A stretch of DNA of 13,277 nucleotides from UKL13-2 sp044228625 (GTDB lineage: Bacteria; Pseudomonadota; Gammaproteobacteria; Burkholderiales; Usitatibacteraceae). This document shows positions 1 through 6,724 of this stretch, piece by piece. Numbering within the stretch: position 1 is the first letter of the stretch; the number at the start of each line of letters is the position of its first letter. The stretch lies in assembly GCA_044228625.1 (NCBI GenBank), contig JBGAUM010000094.1:1-13277 (forward strand). The letters run 5' to 3'. Under the pieces are notes generated by a model. It ran no database searches. It was not told the DNA's origin and saw only the letters and a list, made by a program, of their open reading frames with translations. The translations under genes were made by a program, and so were the position numbers.

Positions 1-1017
1 GGAATGGCGTTCCTGCCCGACGGGCGAATACTGGTCACCGAGCGGCGCGGCAGCCTGCGCATCATTGAAAAAGGCGTGCTCCTTCCCGTGCCCGTCGCGG
101 ACTTGCCCGAATCCACCGAACATGGCCAAGGCGGGCTGCTCGATGTGGCGCTGCATCCCAAGTTTGCGGAAAACGGGTGGGTCTATTGGACCTTCAATGG
201 CAAAGAGGGTGGACTGCACGGCACCGAGGTGGCGCGCGGCAAGCTGGGCGGCACCAAACAAGCGCCGCGCATGACCGATGTGCAGGTGTTGTTCAAGCTG
301 CAACCGAAGACCAGTGCCGCGCACCACTTTGGATCGCGCATCGTGTTCGATCGCGACGGCTACTTGTACGTCACGTTTGGCGACCGCGGCGATTCCCCCT
401 CGAAAGGTGCGAGCCAGCGCGCGCAGAAGTTGGACGACCATGCCGGCAAAAGCATCCGTTTGCACGACGATGGCCGCGTGCCGAAGGACAATCCCTTCGT
501 CAACACGCCGGGTGCAAAACCGGAAATCTTCACGTGGGGCAACCGCAACATGCAGGGTGCGGCACTCCACCCTGTCACCGGACAGGTGTGGGCGCACGAG
601 CATGGCCCGCAGGGAGGCGATGAAATCAACATCCTCAAGTCCGGGGTGAATTACGGTTGGCCGGTGATCACCTACGGCGCCAACTACGGCATCGGCACCA
701 AGATCGGCGAGGGCACTGCCAAGGAGGGCATGGCGCAGCCCCTCCTGCACTGGACGCCCTCGATCGCGCCGTCCGGCATGGCGTTTTACTCGGGCAAGGT
801 GTTTGCGAAGTGGAAGGGCAACCTGTTCGTCGGTGCGCTGGTCAAGCAGAAACTGGTGCGCGTCGTGCTCAACGGCGACAAGGTCGTGTCGCAGGAAGAT
901 TTGTTTGTGGGCGACCTGGGCCGCATTCGTGACGTGCGCGAGGGGCCGGATGGATTGCTCTACCTGTTGACCGATGCGTCGAACGGAGTTCTCTACCGAT
1001 TGGAGCCGGCCGCGTGA
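1..1017 (+). CDS. PQQ-dependent sugar dehydrogenase (glucose/sorbosone dehydrogenase family), 5' truncated
   Basis: This is a soluble beta-propeller dehydrogenase of the Asd/YliI type, which oxidises aldose sugars in the periplasm using pyrroloquinoline quinone. The reading frame is open at base 1, and the visible protein begins inside the conserved 'MAFLPDGRILVTER' first blade. The signal peptide and some N-terminal residues are therefore missing, and the ATG at position 4 is internal. Family motifs appear in order: GLLDVALHP, HHFGSRIVFDRDGYLYVTFGDRGD-like blade, HAGKSIRLHDDGRVP, EIFTWGNRNMQG (Arg-Asn of the active site), the HEHGPQGGDE signature, and a C-terminal LGRIRDVREGPDG blade. The stop overlaps the GTG start of the cytochrome b561 gene, so the two are probably translationally coupled. 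The cytochrome may accept electrons from the dehydrogenase, which is an inference from position. The exact substrate cannot be read from the sequence. Confidence 0.9.
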   Translation, partial: GMAFLPDGRILVTERRGSLRIIEKGVLLPVPVADLPESTEHGQGGLLDVALHPKFAENGWVYWTFNGKEGGLHGTEVARGKLGGTKQAPRMTDVQVLFKLQPKTSAAHHFGSRIVFDRDGYLYVTFGDRGDSPSKGASQRAQKLDDHAGKSIRLHDDGRVPKDNPFVNTPGAKPEIFTWGNRNMQGAALHPVTGQVWAHEHGPQGGDEINILKSGVNYGWPVITYGANYGIGTKIGEGTAKEGMAQPLLHWTPSIAPSGMAFYSGKVFAKWKGNLFVGALVKQKLVRVVLNGDKVVSQEDLFVGDLGRIRDVREGPDGLLYLLTDASNGVLYRLEPAA

Positions 1018-1667
1018 GTTCCAGCCTCATCCGCGTCTGGGATTGGCCCACGCGCCTGTTTCACTGGCTGCTCGTCATATCCGTCGTCACGTTGGTGGTG
1101 ACCGGCAAGCTCGGGGGCAATTGGATGGAGTGGCACCAGAAAGCGGGGTATTTCGCCTTGGGCCTGGTGTTGTTTCGAATCGTCTGGGGCGTTGTCGGCA
1201 GCGAAACCGCGCGCTTCGTGCATTTCGTGCGCGGCCCGCGCGCCATCTTTGAGTTCCTGAAAGGCCAATGGCGTCCGGTTCCCGGGCACAATCCCTTGGG
1301 AGCGCTCAATGTGCTGGCGATGCTGTTGGTCGTCCTGTTCCAGGCAGTGACCGGTCTGTTTGCCAATGACGACATTGCGCTGGAGGGGCCGCTGTATGTC
1401 CTCGTCTCCAAGGACACCAGCGATTTCCTGACCAAACTCCATCATTGGAGCAGCAATGTCCTCATCGCCATCGTGATCCTGCACGTGCTGGCGATCCTCT
1501 GGTATGTGGGCATCAAGAAGGAATCGCTGGTCAGTCCGATGATCAAGGGCACCAAATCGATGGTGGATCAGGCCGAGCCGGCATTTGCGGGCAGCAGCAG
1601 GGCGATCCTGGCGATCTGCATCGCTGCACTCGTGGTGTGGGCGGTGGTGAATCGCATCTGGATGTAG
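1014..1667 (+). CDS. cytochrome b561 family di-heme membrane protein
   Basis: This 217-residue inner-membrane b-type cytochrome resembles the cytochrome b561 / Ni-Fe hydrogenase cytochrome b group, which moves electrons between the quinone pool and periplasmic carriers. It has four main hydrophobic helices (about residues 15-32, 44-62, 96-117 and 146-165) and a fifth near the C-terminus (about 193-213). Likely heme-ligand histidines are H17 (in RLFHW), H41 (in EWHQKAGY), H143/H144 (in KLHHWSSN) and H157 (in ILHVLAIL). The opening VWDWPTRLFHW is typical of the family. The GTG start at 1014 is favoured because GGAG lies 8 bases upstream (1002-1005) and because the 4-base overlap with the preceding stop is a classic coupling arrangement. 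A cytochrome c' gene lies convergently downstream. This b561 plus class II cytochrome c pairing recurs in proteobacteria and suggests electron exchange between the two, which is an inference. Confidence 0.88.
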   Translation: MSSSLIRVWDWPTRLFHWLLVISVVTLVVTGKLGGNWMEWHQKAGYFALGLVLFRIVWGVVGSETARFVHFVRGPRAIFEFLKGQWRPVPGHNPLGALNVLAMLLVVLFQAVTGLFANDDIALEGPLYVLVSKDTSDFLTKLHHWSSNVLIAIVILHVLAILWYVGIKKESLVSPMIKGTKSMVDQAEPAFAGSSRAILAICIAALVVWAVVNRIWM

Positions 1668-1680
1668 CCGCAAGAAATGA

Positions 1681-1705
1681 AAACGCCGCGCATTGCGCGG
1701 CGCTT
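1681..1705 (-). terminator. hairpin terminator shared by convergent cytochrome genes
   Basis: A perfect 8-bp inverted repeat, CGCCGCGC (1684-1691) and GCGCGGCG (1695-1702), has a 3-base ATT loop. Read on the minus strand it is followed by GTTTTC, so it fits best as the intrinsic terminator of the cytochrome c' gene, whose stop lies 26 bases before it. On the plus strand it lies 17 bases after the cytochrome b561 stop but has only a short T pair after it. It could act in both directions. Confidence 0.65.
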
Positions 1706-1727
1706 CAACCCACGTGGCAGGGATGGA

Positions 1728-2174
1728 TTACTTACTCTTGTAATCGTCGTGGCAGGCCTTGCAGGACGCGCCGGTCGCGCCGAATTGCTTCTTGATCTCG
1801 TCGAACGTGCCGGTCTTGGCCACCGCTGCGAGTTTCGCAGTTTCCTCGTTCATCTTGGTCATCTTGGCCTTGAAGTCATCCATCTTGGCGAAGGCTTCTG
1901 GCTTGACCTTGGTATCGCCCTTGTCGGTGCCGGGCGTAAATCCCTCCATCGTCAATTTGCCGACATAGGCAACAATGTCGGCGCGACGCGCAAAGTCTTC
2001 CTTGTTGTAGGGTTTTTCACCTTTGACCATGGCCGCCATCGGGCCGAAGTTCCAGCCCATCACCTTGTAGGCGCCCTGGCGATACTTGATGACATCTTCA
2101 GGTTTCACTTGCGCGAACGCGGGCGAAGACAACAATGCCGCAACAGCGGATGCGAGGGCAAATCTTTTCAGCAT
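1728..2174 (-). CDS. cytochrome c' / class II cytochrome c, periplasmic
   Basis: This 148-residue protein has a clear Sec signal peptide (KRF, then a hydrophobic run, then AFA before Q22). The mature part of about 127 residues is the usual size of a four-helix-bundle class II cytochrome c. The heme site CKACH is at residues 138-142, near the C-terminus, which is the class II hallmark. The N-terminal helix carries the conserved Tyr-Arg and Met-rich stretch (YRQGAYKVMGWNFGPM, residues 31-46). Members bind NO or act as electron carriers; whether this one is five-coordinate (c') or Met-ligated (c-556-like) cannot be settled by eye. The ATG start is supported by a GGAG about 5 bases upstream on the minus strand. 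It is convergent with the cytochrome b561 gene. Confidence 0.92.
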   Translation of the reverse strand: MLKRFALASAVAALLSSPAFAQVKPEDVIKYRQGAYKVMGWNFGPMAAMVKGEKPYNKEDFARRADIVAYVGKLTMEGFTPGTDKGDTKVKPEAFAKMDDFKAKMTKMNEETAKLAAVAKTGTFDEIKKQFGATGASCKACHDDYKSK

Positions 2175-2280
2175 GACAACTCCGTGGTTGGTTTGATGAG
2201 CGGGTCAAAATCTAACAGACGATTGAAACCGCATCCCGCTGACAACGGTAATAGCGATTTCCCAATGATGCAGTGAAGTC

Positions 2281-2304
2281 CAGAAAGGACGGACGCTCCA
2301 GTCC
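2281..2304 (-). terminator. possible terminator downstream of the queD-like gene
   Basis: The repeat GGACGGA (2287-2293), CGC loop, then TCC-A-GTCC (2297-2304) forms a 7-bp stem with one bulged A. On the minus strand the stem is followed by TTTCT. It sits about 50 bases past the stop of the queD-like gene and upstream of cytochrome c'. The T tract is short, so the call is tentative. Nothing else is identified in 2175-2352. Confidence 0.35.
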
Positions 2305-2352
2305 AAAAGTTCCCCAGGATCCTTGCCAGTCCTCGGGTTCTGCCGGCAAGTC

Positions 2353-2808
2353 CTAGGCAGATTCCGCGTCCGCCCAGCAATTGGGCGTTTCATACAGTCG
2401 CACTCGGGTGAGGGTCAGTTCTTGTCCGAAACGGTCGCGATAGGCGTGTTCCAGGATGCGATAGGCCTGCTTGACGAGGTTTTCCGCGGTCGGCACGTCA
2501 TCGAGCACGACGGTTTTGTGCGAAGGAATGGCGGCGAGAAATTCGACCATCACCTTGTCTTCGCGATGGACCAGGAATGCATGGTCCCAAAGGTCCACGA
2601 GTTTTTCATTGGCGATGCGCTTGATGTCGCCGAAATCCATGACCATGCCTTCGTCCGCGGCGCCCGCTTCGTGCACCACATCCGCCGTCAACGTAATTTC
2701 GATCGCGTACCGGTGGCCGTGAATGTTGCGGCACTGGCTGGCGTGGTTCGGCAGGCGGTGGCCGGCATCGAATTCCAGGCGGCGCGTGATGGAGATGGTG
2801 GAGGGCAT
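2353..2808 (-). CDS. queD: 6-carboxy-5,6,7,8-tetrahydropterin synthase (QueD / PTPS family)
   Basis: This 151-residue enzyme belongs to the pyruvoyl-tetrahydropterin synthase fold. QueD converts dihydroneopterin triphosphate to 6-carboxy-tetrahydropterin, the second step of the route to preQ0 and queuosine in tRNA. Zinc ligands are H17 (FDAGH) and H30 and H32 (NIHGH). The catalytic Cys is C26 in CRNIHGH, with the C-x3-HGH spacing of QueD. D75-H76 (WDHAFL) complete the catalytic set, and E140 in the C-terminal YETPNCWA motif binds the pterin. PTAENL is also conserved. It is about 30 residues longer than E. coli QueD (121 residues), as is common for this subgroup. No clear Shine-Dalgarno sequence precedes the ATG. 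It follows an HNH nuclease gene by 37 bases on the same strand and may share its transcript. A PTPS-like side role is possible. Confidence 0.85.
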   Translation of the reverse strand: MPSTISITRRLEFDAGHRLPNHASQCRNIHGHRYAIEITLTADVVHEAGAADEGMVMDFGDIKRIANEKLVDLWDHAFLVHREDKVMVEFLAAIPSHKTVVLDDVPTAENLVKQAYRILEHAYRDRFGQELTLTRVRLYETPNCWADAESA

Positions 2809-2845
2809 GGGCAGATTTTACCCGTGCCCGGCCCAGCCTCTCTTC

Positions 2846-3556
2846 TCAGGCCAAATGCACCCGGCTGCCCGCACTCACATGCTGTTTCAGGAACTCCATT
2901 TGATCCGCCAGGATGCGGCGATTGGCGAGGATGAGAAATTCGGCGCGGTTGGGCACGTACGGGGCATAGATCAATTCCATGCTCGCCTCTTCCGGCAGAC
3001 GGCTGCCCTTGCGTTCATTGCACGGGCGGCAGGCGGTGACCACGTTCATCCACGCATCGTGGCCATTCCTCGAATACGGAATGATGTGGTCGCGCGTGAG
3101 CTTGGTGATCGCAAAACTCCCGCCGCAATAGGCGCAAACCTGCCGGTCACGATGGAACAACTCGCGATTGTTGAGCGGCGGCACCTGGTTGAAGCTTTTC
3201 ATCGCCATGGCCTTGCCGCGAATGGCGATGATGGACGCGGCCGTCACGCTGGAGACTTCGCCGGTGTCGCGGCACTTGCCGCCGTTGACCGTGAACGCCT
3301 CGGAACCGGTTTCCCAGGCCACGCGGTCCTTGGCGTAGTACCACACGGCGTGTTGCCAGGTGACCCAGCGGTGCGGGATGCCGTTTTGGTCCAGCGTAAG
3401 GATGAGCGGAAAGCGCTTGGCTTCCGGCGAAAACAACGAAAACGCCGGTTCACCCGTCTGGCGCGGCGGTTGCACGCGCGGCGCATGGTTTTTCACCGTT
3501 TTGATGCGCGGTGGATTGTGTTTGCCACTGGGAGAATGTTTGTTGCGGTGAAGCAC
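2846..3556 (-). CDS. HNH endonuclease family protein
   Basis: This 236-residue protein carries a C-terminal HNH nuclease domain. The zinc-binding CAYC (C141, C144) pairs with CRPC (C176, C179). Between them are the catalytic DH (D156-H157, in LTRDHIIPYS) and N171, followed by N180 in CNERKGSRLPEEA. The upstream part (about residues 50-115, LILTLDQNGIPHRWVTWQHAV to SIIAIRGK) is the conserved partner domain of this proteobacterial group. The first 45 residues are basic and proline-rich and are probably disordered. The GTG start at 3556 is supported by GAGG spaced 7 bases upstream. Its biological target is unknown. The domain occurs as a single-copy chromosomal gene in many proteobacteria and need not belong to a restriction system; no methyltransferase is nearby. 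The queD-like gene follows directly. Confidence 0.85.
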   Translation of the reverse strand: MLHRNKHSPSGKHNPPRIKTVKNHAPRVQPPRQTGEPAFSLFSPEAKRFPLILTLDQNGIPHRWVTWQHAVWYYAKDRVAWETGSEAFTVNGGKCRDTGEVSSVTAASIIAIRGKAMAMKSFNQVPPLNNRELFHRDRQVCAYCGGSFAITKLTRDHIIPYSRNGHDAWMNVVTACRPCNERKGSRLPEEASMELIYAPYVPNRAEFLILANRRILADQMEFLKQHVSAGSRVHLA

Positions 3557-3590
3557 GGGTGGTCCTCAATTCGGCCTTGGGTTTTCCCAA

Positions 3591-3619
3591 TAGCCAACTC
3601 TGGTTCCAACATCCATAAT
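3591..3619 (+). promoter_or_regulatory. candidate sigma70 promoter for ppa
   Basis: TAGCCA (3591-3596) and CATAAT (3614-3619) are separated by 17 bases, with 4 of 6 and 5 of 6 matches to the -35 and -10 consensus. The spacing is ideal, but the ppa leader would be about 110 bases. A small GGGGC/GCCCC hairpin (3684-3697) lies inside that leader. The region is the divergent gap between the HNH gene and ppa, so some promoter must lie here. Confidence 0.3.
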
Positions 3620-3738
3620 GTGCTGAAGGTTTTCGCCTCCGGCACGCTTCCATCAACCTCACATTTCTTGAGGGGTTCTACAAGGGGCAGCGGCCCCACG
3701 CGAAGCCTATCCCAATTTCTGCCACTTGAGAAGCCCTC

Positions 3739-4287
3739 ATGAACCTAGACCGCGTGGACTCCGGGCGCGACGTGCCCAACGACATCAACGTCGTCATCGA
3801 AATTCCGATGAACGGCGACCCCATCAAGTACGAGTTGGACAAGGCCACGGGTGCGTTGTTCATCGACCGGTTCATGTCCACCTCGATGCACTATCCCTGC
3901 AACTACGGCTATGTCCCAAACACGCTTTCGGATGATGGTGACCCGGTCGACGTGCTGGTGGTCACCCCCTATCCGCTAATTCCCGGCGTGGTGGTGCGCT
4001 GCCGTCCCATCGGCATGCTCAAGATGACCGATGAAGCGGGTGGCGATGAAAAGCTCCTCGCCGTGCCGGTGGACAAGCTCACGCCGATCTATCGCAACGT
4101 GCAGTCGGCGCGCGACCTCCCGGAACTCACGACCAGCCAGATCGCCCACTTCTTTGAGCATTACAAGGATCTGGAAGCCGGCAAATGGGTGCGTGTCGAA
4201 GGCTGGGTCGGACCCGAAGAGGCCAAGCAGGCGGTGGTGGACGGCGTGAAGCGATTCAAGGCTGCCAAGAAGAAACCGCGCTACTAA
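3739..4287 (+). CDS. ppa: inorganic pyrophosphatase (family I)
   Basis: This is a 182-residue cytoplasmic enzyme that hydrolyses pyrophosphate to two phosphates, pulling biosynthetic reactions forward. It has the family I signature DGDPVDVLV, with metal-binding D66, D68 and D71, and the later acidic pair D98 and D103. E21, K30, E32, R44, Y52 and Y56 occupy the expected substrate positions, in the IEIP, IKYELD, DRF and HYPCNYGYVP motifs. The length is normal. The ATG has GAGAAG about 6 bases upstream. It is divergent from the HNH gene and followed by a strong hairpin before the next gene. Confidence 0.95.
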   Translation: MNLDRVDSGRDVPNDINVVIEIPMNGDPIKYELDKATGALFIDRFMSTSMHYPCNYGYVPNTLSDDGDPVDVLVVTPYPLIPGVVVRCRPIGMLKMTDEAGGDEKLLAVPVDKLTPIYRNVQSARDLPELTTSQIAHFFEHYKDLEAGKWVRVEGWVGPEEAKQAVVDGVKRFKAAKKKPRY

Positions 4288-4316
4288 GCGCATCTGCAAG
4301 GCCCCGTAAGCCGTAA

Positions 4317-4347
4317 CTGGGTCGTGCGACAGATCGCACGACACCAG
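4317..4347 (+). terminator. strong stem-loop between ppa and the DUF1223 gene
   Basis: GTCGTGCGA (4321-4329) pairs perfectly with TCGCACGAC (4334-4342) around a CAGA tetraloop. An outer CTGG/CCAG extension (4317-4320, 4344-4347) pairs past one bulged A, giving about 13 bp. There is no T tract on either strand, so this is not a textbook intrinsic terminator. It could protect the 3' end of the ppa mRNA, or affect translation of the downstream gene, whose ATG is 16 bases away. Confidence 0.45.
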
Positions 4348-4363
4348 GAATGGGAACCGCGGG

Positions 4364-5152
4364 ATGCAAATCAAGAAACAACTGCTGGGCGCCTGCCTGT
4401 CGGCGGGTATTCCATTGATGCACGCCCAAGGGGCGGTTTGCCCGCCGGTCAAGGCGGAAAGCGGTGCACGCACCGTTCCGCTCGTTGAACTGTTCACCTC
4501 CGAAGGTTGCAACAGCTGCCCGCCGGCTGATCGCTGGTTCCGCACCCTCGACGTCGCCCGCGTAACGCCGCTGGCATTTCACGTCGATTACTGGGACTAC
4601 ATCGGCTGGAAAGACCGATTTGCCGATCCGCGCTTCGCCCAGCGCCAGGCAGAGGCGGTGCGCCGGCAAAATGGCCGCGTGAGCTATACGCCGCAGGTGA
4701 TGTTTGACGGGGACGATTTCCGTCGCTGGTCGTGGCCGGCACTGCTCGATGCCGCCGTGGGCAAGGCTACGGGGCGCCAGCCGCGGGCGCGCATTGCCGC
4801 GACCGCCGAAATGTCGCCGAATTCCGTCGACGCCGCCCTCGACATTTCGATTGCGCTTGCCGAGGATCGCGCGGATGCGCGCATCATCGCGGCTGTTGTG
4901 GAGAGCGGACTTTCCAGCATTGTGCGGGCCGGCGAAAACCGCGGCGAAACCTTGCAGCACGATCATGTCGTGCGGTCGTGGGCCTTGCCGCAGGCGTTTG
5001 CCGCACACGCCACTGGCGGCCAGTGGCGCACCTTCCAGCGATTGAGCCTTCCCGCCGGCGTCAATTTTTCCCGCGCCGCGCTGGTGATTGCGGCCCAGGA
5101 CTCCCGCACCGGGCTGACGCTCCAGTCGCTGCGAATTCCACTTTGCAACTAA
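4364..5152 (+). CDS. DUF1223 family secreted thioredoxin-like protein
   Basis: This 262-residue protein matches the DUF1223 pattern: VELFTSEGCNSCPPAD (residues 41-56) with a CxxC pair C49/C52, HVDYWDYIGWKDRFADPRF (73-91), and YTPQVMFDG further on. The fold is thioredoxin-like in its N-terminal half. No precise reaction is established for the family, so none is assigned. The N-terminus (two lysines, a hydrophobic stretch, then HAQG) looks like a Sec signal peptide of about 21 residues, suggesting periplasmic export. A possible LGAC lipobox ending at C11 sits too close to the start to be convincing. The likely ribosome site is GGGAA, about 7 bases before the ATG. It is downstream of ppa and followed by its own terminator-like hairpin. 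Confidence 0.85.
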   Translation: MQIKKQLLGACLSAGIPLMHAQGAVCPPVKAESGARTVPLVELFTSEGCNSCPPADRWFRTLDVARVTPLAFHVDYWDYIGWKDRFADPRFAQRQAEAVRRQNGRVSYTPQVMFDGDDFRRWSWPALLDAAVGKATGRQPRARIAATAEMSPNSVDAALDISIALAEDRADARIIAAVVESGLSSIVRAGENRGETLQHDHVVRSWALPQAFAAHATGGQWRTFQRLSLPAGVNFSRAALVIAAQDSRTGLTLQSLRIPLCN

Positions 5153-5219
5153 CGACAACAACGGCCGAATCCGGACGGAATTTTCGCAAAAACGGGCGAT
5201 CGAAGAATTCATCGCATTC

Positions 5220-5244
5220 GCGCGTATCATGCGCGCTGCTTTTT
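5220..5244 (+). terminator. intrinsic terminator after the DUF1223 gene
   Basis: GCGCGTA (5220-5226) and TGCGCGC (5230-5236) form a 7-bp stem with one G-T pair and a TCA loop, followed by TGC and a run of five T (5240-5244). It ends 13 bases before the start codon of the following acetyltransferase gene. That gene then needs a promoter at or inside this spot; a TATCAT hexamer overlaps the stem at 5225-5230. Confidence 0.5.
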
Positions 5245-5257
5245 CCGCGACTGTACG

Positions 5258-5698
5258 ATGATCCTGCCTGAAACCTATTCCGTTGAACTCTGCGCGTGGT
5301 CCGACGAGCACGCTGCCCTGTCCAGCCTTCGGCACGCCGTGTTTGTTCTTGAACAAAAGGTGCCGCCGGAAATCGAGATCGATGCACTGGACCCGGAATG
5401 CGTGCATGCCATCGCGCGCGACAGCGATGGCCGCGTCATTGGTACCGGCCGCCTCATCCCGGGCGAGCTGCCGCGCATCGGCCGCATGGCCGTGGTCCGC
5501 AGCTGGCGGCGTTCCGGCGTGGGCGGGAAAATCCTTGCGGTGTTGTGCGACGAAGCCAGGCGACGCGGTTACCGCGAAGTCATGCTGCATGCGCAGTCGC
5601 ACGCGGCGCCGTTTTACTTCCGCCATGGGTTCCTTTCGCACGGACCCGAATTCCAGGAAGCCGGCATTCCCCATCAGGAAATGCGCAAGGCGCTCTAA
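5258..5698 (+). CDS. GNAT family N-acetyltransferase (YjcF-like)
   Basis: This is a 146-residue single-domain acetyltransferase. The acetyl-CoA motif A runs from RMAVVRSWRRSGVGGKIL (residues 76-93), with R84-x-x-G87-x-G89 contacting the pyrophosphate. The region from about 106 to 125 (EVMLHAQSHAAPFYFRHGF) is motif B, with the usual Tyr near Y120. The N-terminal RHAVFVLEQKVPPEIEIDALD is characteristic of the YjcF/ElaA-type subgroup. The acceptor is unknown. It is convergent with ygfZ, with 15 bases between the stops. Confidence 0.87.
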   Translation: MILPETYSVELCAWSDEHAALSSLRHAVFVLEQKVPPEIEIDALDPECVHAIARDSDGRVIGTGRLIPGELPRIGRMAVVRSWRRSGVGGKILAVLCDEARRRGYREVMLHAQSHAAPFYFRHGFLSHGPEFQEAGIPHQEMRKAL

Positions 5699-5713
5699 AG
5701 CGCAAGAAACCGA

Positions 5714-6709
5714 TCAGGCCGCTTCGAGTTCGGCCACGCGATAGGGCAGCAGCAACACCCTCAGGGCGACGGCATCTGAGGTCCGCAAGGACTGCGCGCG
5801 GATCGGTTCGAGTTGCGCCACGACCAACGCTTCCGAGATTCCATCGCTGCGCGTCACGGCATCCGCCACCTGGCCCGCCGGTTGGTCGCCGAATTCGGGC
5901 GCGAACACGGCATCGCCCGCCTTGAGCGCCGCGGCGCATTCGACGCGCACCATGCGGCGTTTCAGGATGCCGCGGTATTGCGTGCGGGCCACGATCTCTT
6001 GCCCCGGATAACAACCCTTCTTGAAACTCACGCCGCCGGCAAGATCAAAGTTCACCATTTGCGGCACAAACTGTTCCTGCGTCTCGGGCGTCAGGCTGTA
6101 AATGCCCTCGGCGATTCCCGCCAGCCGCCAGGCAGATTCACCTGCTTCGGCTGCGCCGCCTTGGACCATCGATTCCCATAGCGCGGATGCCGAGCCGGAA
6201 TCGACCCGCACCAGCGAACGATGCGGTGACAGTTGAATCGTCGTTTGACGCGTGGAATGCGCCAGCGCCATCAGCGGCGCGGACTTTGCCTCCCGCGAGA
6301 TCACGCCCAACAACACCTGGTCGCTGCTGGCATCGCGCAGCGTGACCTTGGAGCGCAGCACGAACATCTGCAAGCGCTTTTGAATCGCCTGCTGCAGGGA
6401 TCTCGGCATGAGCAGGAAATACGCCTCGCCATTACGCCACACCAGAAACGTGACCAGCAGGCGGCCCTTGGGCGTGCACCAGCCATTCCACTGCGCCTGG
6501 CCGTCCGGAAGGGCAAGAACGTCGTTCGTCAGTTGCGCGTGCAGGAAAGTCGCGGCATCGGCACCATTGACTTCAACAAGGCCAAAATGCGACAGGTCCA
6601 CAATGGCCGGTGGCTGCGGCGGCGCGGTGGTGGGTCCGAAAGACACGACGCGACCGTTGTCGAACCGGGCACCGCGTGATTGCAGGAATTGTTGCCAGTG
6701 GGCAGACAT
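5714..6709 (-). CDS. ygfZ: folate-binding YgfZ/GcvT-fold protein (Fe-S cluster assembly/repair factor)
   Basis: This 331-residue protein carries the diagnostic KGCYPGQE motif (residues 231-238, conserved C233), followed by IVARTQYRG. YgfZ binds tetrahydrofolate and supports the assembly or repair of certain Fe-S enzymes, including the tRNA methylthiolase MiaB. Earlier conserved blocks are VDLSHFGLVEVNGADAATFL, LTNDV and WCTPKGRLLVTF, all of the GcvT fold. The frame stays open upstream, antisense to purL, for a further 743 codons. The start is set at 6709 because the protein begins there in family style (MSAHWQQFLQSRGARF), although no good ribosome site is visible. It is divergent from the ygfX-like gene, with 15 bases between start codons. 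Confidence 0.92.
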   Translation of the reverse strand: MSAHWQQFLQSRGARFDNGRVVSFGPTTAPPQPPAIVDLSHFGLVEVNGADAATFLHAQLTNDVLALPDGQAQWNGWCTPKGRLLVTFLVWRNGEAYFLLMPRSLQQAIQKRLQMFVLRSKVTLRDASSDQVLLGVISREAKSAPLMALAHSTRQTTIQLSPHRSLVRVDSGSASALWESMVQGGAAEAGESAWRLAGIAEGIYSLTPETQEQFVPQMVNFDLAGGVSFKKGCYPGQEIVARTQYRGILKRRMVRVECAAALKAGDAVFAPEFGDQPAGQVADAVTRSDGISEALVVAQLEPIRAQSLRTSDAVALRVLLLPYRVAELEAA

Positions 6710-6724
6710 GGAAGACTTTTGACG

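Noticed and set aside
2723..3742. 339-codon plus-strand frame
   Set aside because: It covers the HNH gene on the opposite strand, where the zinc and HNH motifs are intact; the plus-strand product has no family features.
4373..4396. Lipoprotein signal (LGAC) in the DUF1223 protein
   Set aside because: The Cys is at residue 11 with only about five hydrophobic residues before it, and Gly at -2 is unusual; a Sec signal peptide cleaved later is more likely.
4256..5674. 472-codon open frame on the minus strand
   Set aside because: Antisense shadow of the DUF1223 and acetyltransferase genes, which have clear domains; no motif in the antisense product.
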